DNA from: Pelagophyceae sp. CCMP2097
Lineage: Eukaryota; Sar; Pelagophyceae
Assembly: GCA_026770575.1 (NCBI GenBank)
Contig: MU657174.1
Span: forward strand, 726,738 to 761,056
DNA: 34,319 bases
Reading direction: 5' to 3'
This document shows, in pieces, positions 18,715 through 26,865 of this stretch; within the stretch, counting starts at the first letter, position 1; every line of letters starts with the position of its first letter. The notes under the pieces were generated by a model. That model was given only the letters and a program-made list of their open reading frames with translations, searched no databases and was not told the origin of the DNA. The position numbers were made by a program, and so were the translations under genes.

Positions 18715-19620
18715 CCGGAGCGCGTCGACTAGAGGAACATTGCCGCAGGCGGGCGCAGGCCGATTCGTTTCGTCTTTGAGAACGGAAAACCCAAAACTTT
18801 GAGATTGGAGGTCATACCCCACCTGGGGCGGGCCAGGAAGTGGGCCAGGTCACGAGAACGGGCGGCGGGGCTCGCTCGCTCGCTCAGTGAGCCCCCCGCG
18901 GCCTCCCGGCTTGCTCGCTCGCTTCCATCCACTCGATTTTGGGGTATATAGGGTATGTGGAGGTATTGTGAAGGTATAATGAGTCGAATCGCGGTATGGA
19001 CCGGCTCGTATGAAGCCGCTCGGTCGCTCTCAACACACTCGCGACCTGCGTGTGCTCATTTCATGATCACAGAGGCGGAATCGAGTGGCATGCCGATTAC
19101 CGCGGGCCGCGCCGCCGCGGAAGCCACGGGCCGTTCCGGCGGCGCGGCTCTTCGGCTCCTGCGAGCGCACGTGTCGGTCCGTGCGCGGCTCACGGCGCGA
19201 GCGCGGCGTCGACGCGGAGCGAGCGCGGCGTCGAGCGGCGCTCGGCCGCTCGCAAGCGCGCCGTCGGTTCCTCACGGGCGGTGCTCCACAGAACGGCCTG
19301 CCGTGGTCCGGCGCCAGCCGCCGCGCGGGCGCCTACGTGGGTTCCCACGAGCCTATACGGGCGCAGCCGGAGCCCATACCCGCGCGGCGGCCTGTTTGGC
19401 GCGCGGCGCCTCCGTGAAGACGGTGCCCTTGGATAGAGAATGTGATGGAGACATTAAGACAAGTTCGCAGTTTGGGAGCGTGCTGCTCCCGCGAGGACCT
19501 CGGTGGGCCTGGGCGGCGCGCGCGTGGGCGCGCGCGCTCTTTTTTTGCGCGCTTCCGCGCGGGCGCGTGCGCTGTCTTGCGAGCGGCACGCTTGCGCGGA
19601 CAAAAATATCGCGGGCGCGC
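18715..19620. other. Intergenic region, mostly unassigned, with TATA-like site
   Basis: About 900 bases lie between the IQ-motif gene start and the secreted-protein gene stop. On the minus strand a CTATATAC element at about 18944-18951 could serve the IQ-motif gene, leaving a leader of some 200 bases. An open frame at 19085-19417 (+) ends in a Pro-rich segment (SHEPIRAQPEPIPARRPVW) that looks slightly coding, but the rest is Arg-rich and typical of GC-driven open frames, so I do not call a gene. The end (19515-19600) is a run of GCGC-rich sequence interrupted by T7. Confidence 0.4.
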
Positions 19621-20001
19621 CTAGATGGCCTTGCAGTTGCCGCCCTTGAGCTCGTTGTAGGAGAACTTTGGGTTCTTCTTCAGGTCGGATTCCTTGAGCA
19701 TGCTTTTGAAGCACTTGACCGCCGGCTTGGTTTCGCACTTTGGGTACGAGACCTTGCACTGGCCCGAGGCGAGCTGCTGCGCGACCTTGATCTCGTTGAA
19801 GTTGGCGTCGTGCATCGTCTGCGCCAGCTTCTCCGGCTTCTCGTTCATAAACTTATTCCGCACGTCCGTCACCAGGCGGATCCAAGACGTCTTCGACTTC
19901 TTGTCGCAAGTCTTCCCGGACTTGACCACGCAGGGCAGGTCCGAGGCGCCCGACGCCGTGCAGGCCATCAGCGCAACCAGCGCGCACCGCAACAGAGTCA
20001 T
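19621..20001 (-). CDS. Small secreted cysteine-containing protein
   Basis: The protein has 126 residues. The ATG at 20001 opens a clear signal peptide (MTLLRCALVALMACTASGAS), so I prefer it to the in-frame ATG 15 codons upstream. The mature part has about 106 residues with six Cys (in LPCVV, KTCDK, GQCKV, PKCET, VKCFK and GNCKAI), which could form three disulfides, and is Lys-rich. A central segment (WIRLVTDVRNKFMNEKPEKLAQTM) looks helical. I know no matching family. It should pass into the secretory path; whether it is exported, on the surface or in a compartment cannot be told. Confidence 0.7.
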   Translation of the reverse strand: MTLLRCALVALMACTASGASDLPCVVKSGKTCDKKSKTSWIRLVTDVRNKFMNEKPEKLAQTMHDANFNEIKVAQQLASGQCKVSYPKCETKPAVKCFKSMLKESDLKKNPKFSYNELKGGNCKAI

Positions 20002-20068
20002 CTCGACGCCAACAGGGCAATAATAATCCCAGCGGACTGATCGCAAAAATTCAGCGCGAGGGTTATTG

Positions 20069-20131
20069 AGGACCCGAAGGGTCCTTGCCGTTTATTCAAC
20101 GTCAGTTTACGGCAAGGGCCCTTCGGGTCCT
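20069..20131. repeat. Near-perfect 23-bp inverted repeat (hairpin or cruciform)
   Basis: Left arm 20069-20091 and right arm 20109-20131 pair with one mismatch around a 17-base loop. Within the left arm, GGACCC-GAA-GGGTCC is itself a small palindrome. It lies upstream of the secreted-protein gene and just before a microsatellite, and may be the end of a mobile element rather than a gene signal. Confidence 0.85.
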
Positions 20132-20159
20132 TTGATTGAAGGATTACCAGGGGCAATTA

Positions 20160-20215
20160 TGTCTGTCTGTCTGTTTGTCTGTTTGTCTGTTTGTCTGTCT
20201 GTCCGTCCGTCCGTC
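20160..20215. repeat. TGTC-type tetranucleotide microsatellite
   Basis: About 14 units of TGTC grade through TGTT-TGTC mixtures into CCGT/CGTC at the right end. It lies 65 bases before the assembly gap and probably contributed to the break in assembly. Confidence 0.9.
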
Positions 20216-20280
20216 GCCGGGTCCATCCGTGAGGTTCCACCTTTGGGAAGAAAAAAACAGCAACTCGGCCGATTTAGCGA

Positions 20281-20937
20281 NNNNNNNNNNNNNNNNNNNN
20301 NNNNNNNNNNNNNNNNNNNNNNNNNNNNNNNNNNNNNNNNNNNNNNNNNNNNNNNNNNNNNNNNNNNNNNNNNNNNNNNNNNNNNNNNNNNNNNNNNNNN
20401 NNNNNNNNNNNNNNNNNNNNNNNNNNNNNNNNNNNNNNNNNNNNNNNNNNNNNNNNNNNNNNNNNNNNNNNNNNNNNNNNNNNNNNNNNNNNNNNNNNNN
20501 NNNNNNNNNNNNNNNNNNNNNNNNNNNNNNNNNNNNNNNNNNNNNNNNNNNNNNNNNNNNNNNNNNNNNNNNNNNNNNNNNNNNNNNNNNNNNNNNNNNN
20601 NNNNNNNNNNNNNNNNNNNNNNNNNNNNNNNNNNNNNNNNNNNNNNNNNNNNNNNNNNNNNNNNNNNNNNNNNNNNNNNNNNNNNNNNNNNNNNNNNNNN
20701 NNNNNNNNNNNNNNNNNNNNNNNNNNNNNNNNNNNNNNNNNNNNNNNNNNNNNNNNNNNNNNNNNNNNNNNNNNNNNNNNNNNNNNNNNNNNNNNNNNNN
20801 NNNNNNNNNNNNNNNNNNNNNNNNNNNNNNNNNNNNNNNNNNNNNNNNNNNNNNNNNNNNNNNNNNNNNNNNNNNNNNNNNNNNNNNNNNNNNNNNNNNN
20901 NNNNNNNNNNNNNNNNNNNNNNNNNNNNNNNNNNNNN
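20281..20937. other. Assembly gap (657 N)
   Basis: Unknown bases. Sequence on both sides is repeat-like, and each flank contains CCGTGAGG shortly after a CCAT (20223-20234 and 20949-20964). Open frames crossing the gap carry no information. Confidence 0.95.
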
Positions 20938-21058
20938 TGATTGGTGGACCATACCTCCGTGAGGAGACGCCGCGCTTCATGTGCTGACGCGATCTCCGAA
21001 GCTTGGCACCGGGCCTCCGGGCCTGGAAGCCTACCTTTGATTCGGGTTTGACGGTCAT

Positions 21059-21121
21059 TCCCTTTTGGGTCAGCCCCACCCAGGGTGGATTTTAAGCAAG
21101 CAACGCACTAGGAATTCCTAG
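21059..21121. repeat. Dispersed repeat core with adjacent AGGAATTCCT palindrome
   Basis: TTTTGGGTCAGCCCCACCC, then AGGGTGGATTTTAAGCAAGC, closely matches 6455-6502. It ends next to CTAGGAATTCCTAG (21108-21121), the palindrome found clustered at 13461-13573. Confidence 0.8.
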
Positions 21122-21301
21122 AGACGTAGACGTCTCACGCAAGCTAGAGATAGAGTTGTTTTGGCGTTCGGTTTTGTGCAAGGTCAATTTTGAGGTCATT
21201 CTTCGGGCGCCTCGCGCGCGCGGGCACCTTTGCCCCAGGCGCCGACGTTTGCCGGCGGCCGAGTCCGCCGACGGCTTTGCGCCGGCCACAGGAAGCGCTT
21301 G

Positions 21302-21643
21302 ATGGCGCAGCCGCCGCCGCGGTACAAGCCCGGCGCGCTGGCCAAGGACCTCGTGGGCATGATGTACGGCTTCGGCGACGCCGAGGCGCCGTTCCGCGAG
21401 AGCGTCGACGTCGTCGAGCAGCTCTTGGCGCACCACGTCGAGGCGCTGTGCCACGACGCCGCGCTCGTCAACGAAATCAAGAGCCCCGCGGGCAAGCGCA
21501 TCGAGCCGCAGTCCTTCCTCTACACGGTGCGGTCGCAGCCGCGCAAGTTCGACCGCGTCATGGAGCTCCTGGAGATGCGCGAAAAGTTGAAAAAGGTGCG
21601 GAAGATTGACGTCGACGACGGCGACGTCTCCCGCAACGCCTGA
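21302..21643 (+). CDS. TAF13: TFIID subunit TAF13
   Basis: A single exon of 113 residues with a short N-terminal tail and then the TAF13 histone fold. The signature MMYGFGDAEAPFRESVDVVE opens the fold, followed by the LLAHHVEALCHDAA helix and the conserved end DRVMELLEMREKLKKVRK. TAF13 pairs with TAF11 in TFIID and takes part in core promoter recognition by RNA polymerase II, in the nucleus. The length agrees with compact TAF13 proteins, and the ATG at 21302 gives a family-typical start. It converges with the depolymerase-like gene, leaving only 35 bases between stops. Confidence 0.93.
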   Translation: MAQPPPRYKPGALAKDLVGMMYGFGDAEAPFRESVDVVEQLLAHHVEALCHDAALVNEIKSPAGKRIEPQSFLYTVRSQPRKFDRVMELLEMREKLKKVRKIDVDDGDVSRNA

Positions 21644-21678
21644 CGAAAACCGGGGCTCGCATAAGGGAAAAGAGGCTT

Positions 21679-24051
21679 TTATGACGCGTGGCTCGAGTCG
21701 AGACGCGCTAAATGCGCGAGCATTTTCCAGGCGGCGGCCATGTGCGGCGCGTCCTGGAGGGCGTAGCCGGCGCCGAGCTGGCCGTAGCCGTCCCAGCAAC
21801 CCCGCGCAATCTCCTTGCAGTTGCCGGCCATCGCGTCGCCCGTGTGGCACGTCGACGTGGCGTTGTTGCCGACGGCCACGCTCGGGTGCAGCAGCGCGAC
21901 GCGCCGCGCGTCCGCGAGCTGCATGTCCGCCGCGCTCGGCGGGGAAACGGACCCGCAGCCGTGGAACCGCACGACGGCGCCGCAGGAAGCGCCCGCGGCG
22001 CAGGCGGCGGGCACGTACACGTAGCCCCAGGCGGCGAGGCCGGCGCCCGCGTCGTCGATGAACGGCCGCTGGTCGAAGCGCCGCAGGCCCGCCGAGGCCG
22101 CCTCGGCTGGCGGCCGGGCGTCTTCGTCTTTGGGTTGCGCGGGGAGCACGTGGTCGAAGCACATTTTCGTCGCGTCACTATGGCTGCCGGGCTTGCGGCT
22201 CCCGTCGGCCTCGCACTGGTCGAAGTATTTTACGTTGCGCGAACCGAGGCTGGTGAAGAAGTCGCGCGTGTTTGAAACGGCGGCACCGGTATATGTGCGG
22301 CACTCGCCGCGCGCGAGGAAGACGTTTCCGCTTTGAACGTGCTTCGGGTCGTCGATGCAGTGGCCCGGCGATTTATTGTTCTTGCACGTTGGCCGCACGC
22401 GCGTCGCGGAGACGAGCGCGGCGACGTTTACGTCTGCGGCGTGCGACTTACACTTGTCGTACGAAAGCGTCTCGCCCTCGGCGCAGCCGACACAATGCGG
22501 CACGGAAGACTGCGGCGTCTGCACTACCGTGGCGTCGCGGTTGAAGCGCACCACCGCACATCCGACGGGCTGCGCGTCGAAGCCGCACGCGCCGCCGACG
22601 TTTGATGAGTAAGCGACGTAAAACTGTACGGCAACGTCCCCGCCGCTCGACGCGCCGACGGAGACGATTCGCCGCGCGTCCACGTGGGGCAGCCGCTGCA
22701 GTTGGCCGACGCGCTTCGCCGCCGAAACGGCAGCCACCCACCGCAGCGGCCCTGTCTCGCGCGTCGACGCGGCCACCGCCGCGGCCGGTCGTCGCGGCGT
22801 CGAGGCGTGCGCCGCCGCTGCCGGTCGCCGCGTTTGCGGCGCCCGATGCGCGCCGCCGAGGAGCGCGTCGACCATGCGCTTGATTGGCCGCGCGTGCGGC
22901 GCACCCTGGAGGGCGTAGTCTTTGCCGAGTTGGCCCCAGACGTCCCAGCAGCCGCGCTTTACGTCCGGCCCGTCCGAGTCCGATGCCTGAAGGCGCGGCA
23001 GCAGTAGGACGACGCCGCGTTTATCGGCGGCGGCCGCGTACGCTGCCTCGCCGAGCGTCAGCTTGAGGCCCGGCGGCGGTAAAGGGTTCTCGGAAGTGCC
23101 GCAGTCGTGGAGTAAGACGTGGAGCGCGCAGTGCCCGGCGGCGCAGGCGCGCGGCACGTAGAGTAGCCCCACGTTTGCGAAGAGGGTACGCGCGCCGGCG
23201 GTGTACAGCGTCTGGTCAAAGGTGTAGAGCGTCTGGTCGAACGTGGCCAGCGTCTGATGGAACGTGATCACCGCCGCCGCGTCGACGGCGGCCGCGCTCC
23301 CGTCGCCGCGTCTGGTGATCACCGCCGCCGCGTCGATGGGAGCGGTCCAATCGCCGCGTCTGCCGACGTGGTCGAGGCAGGCTTCGGGCGTCGCGTTCAC
23401 AGCGTACTTGAGCTGGGCTCGCGGGTCGTCGAGCATCTGCGCGAGGAAGGCTTGCGTGTTGGCCGAGTTGCCGTCTACAGCCTCGAGCCAGACGCGTGCG
23501 CCGTTCCGCCTCGCGAGGTGCCGAACGTCGTCGAGGCACCGGGGCCGCGGCGGCGCGCCGCAGTGGCGCCGCGCGTAGTCGGGCAGCTTGCCGACGTCGA
23601 CGACGCGCGGGTCGCTTCGGCAGTGGTCCGCCGCCGGTTTCTTCTCGCCGGTAAAAATGGTCCCAGCGCAGAAGAACGGCTGCGTGCCCCCAGAGGCGCA
23701 GAGGCCCGTGAACGTCTTCGAATAAGATACTAGGAGCTGCAGCGCCATGTCGCCGCCGACACCGCTGCCGCCAATTGTCACTCGAGACGCGCGCAGTTTG
23801 AGGCCCGCTGGGAGGCCCGGCGGCCCGGCGGCCCGCACGGCTACGAAAGCGACGGCGCAGGCGGCCAGGCCGGCGCTGAAGCAGCGCGCGCGCACGCTTG
23901 CGCGCCTCGCGAGCCACGCCGCCACGGCACCGCCGGCCCGGCGCGCCACCGGGCCGTGCCCCGTCGCAGACTCGAGGCCGCCACCCAACCCAGACTCGAG
24001 GCCCTTCCGCGGACTTAGGCCGACGCTCCCGCAACTCCGCGCCTCGGGCAT
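21679..24051 (-). CDS. Tandem PHB-depolymerase-like alpha/beta hydrolase with N-terminal signal anchor
   Basis: The protein has 790 residues from the ATG at 24051; the open frame above it has only a TTG. A hydrophobic segment (about 58-75) would anchor it or target it for secretion. Two related domains follow. Domain 2 has the lipase box GASSGG with nucleophile S468, a PGSH His (about H623) and an HGCG oxyanion-type motif (about 697). Lipase box first and HGC last is the permuted order of type II and fungal PHB depolymerases. Domain 1 keeps the same layout but reads GSGVGG, with Gly where the nucleophile should be, and HDCG in place of HGCG. Many Cys suggest an oxidising location. Likely activity is hydrolysis of a polyester or carbohydrate ester, from domain 2 only; its Asp is not clear, so activity is uncertain. 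Confidence 0.75.
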   Translation of the reverse strand: MPEARSCGSVGLSPRKGLESGLGGGLESATGHGPVARRAGGAVAAWLARRASVRARCFSAGLAACAVAFVAVRAAGPPGLPAGLKLRASRVTIGGSGVGGDMALQLLVSYSKTFTGLCASGGTQPFFCAGTIFTGEKKPAADHCRSDPRVVDVGKLPDYARRHCGAPPRPRCLDDVRHLARRNGARVWLEAVDGNSANTQAFLAQMLDDPRAQLKYAVNATPEACLDHVGRRGDWTAPIDAAAVITRRGDGSAAAVDAAAVITFHQTLATFDQTLYTFDQTLYTAGARTLFANVGLLYVPRACAAGHCALHVLLHDCGTSENPLPPPGLKLTLGEAAYAAAADKRGVVLLLPRLQASDSDGPDVKRGCWDVWGQLGKDYALQGAPHARPIKRMVDALLGGAHRAPQTRRPAAAAHASTPRRPAAAVAASTRETGPLRWVAAVSAAKRVGQLQRLPHVDARRIVSVGASSGGDVAVQFYVAYSSNVGGACGFDAQPVGCAVVRFNRDATVVQTPQSSVPHCVGCAEGETLSYDKCKSHAADVNVAALVSATRVRPTCKNNKSPGHCIDDPKHVQSGNVFLARGECRTYTGAAVSNTRDFFTSLGSRNVKYFDQCEADGSRKPGSHSDATKMCFDHVLPAQPKDEDARPPAEAASAGLRRFDQRPFIDDAGAGLAAWGYVYVPAACAAGASCGAVVRFHGCGSVSPPSAADMQLADARRVALLHPSVAVGNNATSTCHTGDAMAGNCKEIARGCWDGYGQLGAGYALQDAPHMAAAWKMLAHLARLDSSHAS

Positions 24052-24204
24052 GGCCGACAGCGCCTTGAAACCGAGCGACGCTGGAAGACGGGGCGTGTTC
24101 CAGGGACCCTCGGCAGAGGGGCGCAGCACGCCCAAACGCCCGGCCAATCGCGCGCGAGTGTTTGGCGACTACTTGTTGCGCGCCTTTCGTGGCTCGAGCG
24201 TGGC
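24052..24204. promoter_or_regulatory. 153-bp shared divergent promoter region
   Basis: The depolymerase-like gene (-) and the metallocarboxypeptidase gene (+), both coding products that enter the secretory path, start 153 bases apart in opposite directions. I see no TATA box. Shared control is inferred from position. Confidence 0.4.
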
Positions 24205-26579
24205 ATGTGGGCCCCGGCGTGGCTGCGGCGCGCGCTGCTGCTGGCCTGGCTGGCGAGCGCCGCCGGTCGCGACATGAACTACGACGAAATGTCGACGGCG
24301 CTTTTCGCCCTCGCGCGCGACCACCCGAGGTGCGACGCCCGTTCGGCCGGCGCGGCTCGTCGGCTTGTCGGCGACGGCGGGCCCAGGTACGCGCGCGTGT
24401 TCTCGGCCAACGAGGCGTACAAGATAAAACCTGCGGCGGGCGGCTGCGGCCTGCGCAACAGGTGCGCATCCGACGCGCCGCGCGGCATCCGACGCTTCCG
24501 CGCGCGCCAGGCCCTGCGAGCAGCTCGTCGTCGTCGTGTCGCACTTTCCGTCGCTGCCGCAAAACTTTGCAGACGCCGGCACGGCCAGGTGCGTCATAGG
24601 AATCGCAGCGAGGTCCCTCGACGGCCGTCCCCCGACGCGGCGCTATAGGCACGAGGCGCAAGAGGAGCGCGCCACGGTGGGCCAGCGGGAGTCAGCGACG
24701 CGGCCGCACGTTTTTGTCTCGGGCGCACTCCACGGCGACGAGCGCGTCGGGCCGCTGGCGACGCTGTGGGGCCTCGAGATTTTGGTCCACGCGGCCGCGT
24801 GCACGGACGCGGGCCACGCCGCGGCGGAGTGTCCGTTCTTCTCTGACGCGGAGCGGCGCGCCGTGTCGCACGGCGGCCGCGCCGCGGCGCGATCGCGCGT
24901 CAAGTGGCTCGCGCGCCTCGTGCGCAGGCGCGTGGTCTACGCCATGCCCATGACCAACGCGCGGGGGTTCTCCACGAACCAGCGCACCGAGAACGGCATC
25001 GACACGAACCGAGACTTCCCCATCGACACCACGCCAACCGCATGCATGCGCTCGGTGAGCCTGCGCCCCCGTCTTGTTGGCGCCTTCCGACGCAGAAGCG
25101 TAGGTGACTGCGCGGTGCGTCAACGAGCTGTGGCGGCGGCACGTTTTTGTCCTGGCGCTGACGTTCCACGGCGGCATGGAGGCCCTCGCCTACGAGTGGG
25201 GCGCCCCGTCGCACAATTCGCCGCGGGGCAACGTGCGCGGCGCGAGAGCCTCGGGCGACACTTCGCCCGACGACGCCTCCCAGCGCACGACGGCCGAGAT
25301 GCTCTCCGCGTACGCGGGCCGCTTCGGCCGCGTGCCAAATTACGCCTCGTCTCGCATGAACAGCATCGTCTACCCGGTGCACGGCGGCATGGAAGACTGG
25401 GCCTACGCAGCCTCGTGGGACAAGCCGTTGAACGTGCGCGGCGGCTGCTCTGTCGAAGGGTACGCCGCGCAACGATCGGCGCAGTACGCCAACGCAACGC
25501 ACCGCGCGTTTATGCTACTCGTCGAAACGTCCAACGCCAAGGGCGGCGCGCCCATGGGCGCGCGGGGCGCGCTCTTCGACGCCGGCGCGGCCGACGCCGG
25601 CCACGCGCCGCGTAACGTTCGCCTCATGCTCGCCGCGCTCGACGTCGTCGAACCCTACGTCCGCTGGCGCCACGCCGACGGCGCGCCGCGCCCCGCAGCC
25701 GGCGAGGCAGGTTCCGCGGCCGCCGGCTGCGTCGGCGCGCTCCCGGGCGCGGGCGCGTGGCTCGTCGATGCGCTCGACCCGGAGCCCGTGCGGCGCCTCG
25801 AGGGAGACGGCGTGCTCCGCGTCGAGGTCGGCGGCGCTTTACACGTCGACGCGGCCAAAATCTCCTGGGGCTGCTGGGACGCCGCCGCCGCGCGGCGCGC
25901 GGCGTGCGCGGGCGCGCGCGGCCTCGCCTCTGCGCCCGGGCCGGGTAGCGCGGTGCCCCTTGTTTTGGCGCAGCTCAATTCGTCGGCGCCGGCGGCCGAC
26001 TCGCCGCAGACGCGGCACGCGCTTATGGGCTTTTTCCCCTACGACGACGCGGCGCAACTCTGCGGGCCCGACGGCCGCGCGTGGGCCGTGGCGCGCGCCA
26101 GCGTCGACGCGGACTGGGGCCGCGTGCCGCGCGCGGGCGCGCAGCCGCCAGGATCGGCGCCGCAGACGCACTTTGCAAACGTCCGGTCCAACGCGGAATG
26201 GGCGCACGCCCACAACGGGCACGTCGTCCTCGGCCGATCAGAGTGGTTCGCCGCGCCTTTGCTGATTGACCTCGGCCGCCGGCCGCCGACCAGGACGCTC
26301 GCCAACGCCGAAACGCCGCGCGTGCTACCGACGCTCGGCCTCGCCGGCGCCGCAGGCGCCGCGGTCAGTCCACTTGTTCCCGCAGGGCGGGGCGGGGCGG
26401 GAGACGCCGCCAGACGCCGCCAGACGTCAGACGCCCGTCTTCGCCGCGACGACGACGCACGCAGGCCACCGCCACAGTCCGCGCGCGGCGCCGAAGGGCC
26501 TCGACGCGCGCCGCGATGCGCGCACACTGAGTGGCCGGCGCCTCGTGACGTCGCACTCGGAACGAAGCCGCCACGATAG
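24205..26579 (+). CDS. Secreted M14-type zinc metallocarboxypeptidase
   Basis: Three exons (24205-24461, 24511-25054 and 25104-26579) join in phase through introns of 49 nt each and give about 758 residues. MWAPAWLRRALLLAWLASAAG is a signal peptide. The M14 zinc site is complete: HGDE (H160, E163) and FHGG (H289). NGIDTNRDFP supplies the Asn-Arg pair for the substrate carboxylate, VHGGMEDWAYAASWD is the usual segment after the active-site Tyr, and LLVETS carries the catalytic Glu (E408). It should remove C-terminal residues from peptides outside the cell or in a vacuole. Some 340 residues follow the catalytic domain: a possible beta-rich domain, then from about 26380 a low-complexity Arg-rich tail that may be intron or UTR, so the true stop may differ. 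The first exon junction (GLRN-RPCEQLVVVV) is well supported by phase. Confidence 0.9.
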
Positions 26580-26675
26580 ACGTACGCACTTGAGTGCACC
26601 CTCTGGATTTATACATAAAGCGCTGGTGACCACACTTGTTTCCACGACGCCGCCGACTCTTCGGTCCGCTGGCAC

Positions 26676-26738
26676 GGCTCGGTGTGCTTCCAGAGTGCAT
26701 CCAGGGACCCTTTTAGGCTCGGTGTGCTTGCAGAGTGA
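26676..26738. repeat. Two-copy 23-bp direct repeat in a 3' spacer
   Basis: GGCTCGGTGTGCTT-C/G-CAGAGTG occurs at about 26676 and 26716. The spacer 26580-26865 lies between the convergent stops of the carboxypeptidase and the cyclase and shows nothing else. Confidence 0.75.
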
Positions 26739-26865
26739 GAGGCAGGAGCGTACTTTGGAGGTCCCCATTTCGAACCCAGCCTCGAAGGGCGCTCCTCGGG
26801 AGGCCTGCTTCGTAAAACTTCCTTAGACATTTCCACGGGGCGTCTCCCGTTTGGCGCCCGGGTTG

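Noticed and set aside
18955..20040. 361-codon plus-strand open frame
   Set aside because: Its 3' third is the opposite strand of the secreted Cys-rich protein, and the rest is Arg/Ala-rich without motifs.
20066..21079. Open frames running through the gap
   Set aside because: Most of their length is unknown bases, and their ends translate the microsatellite.
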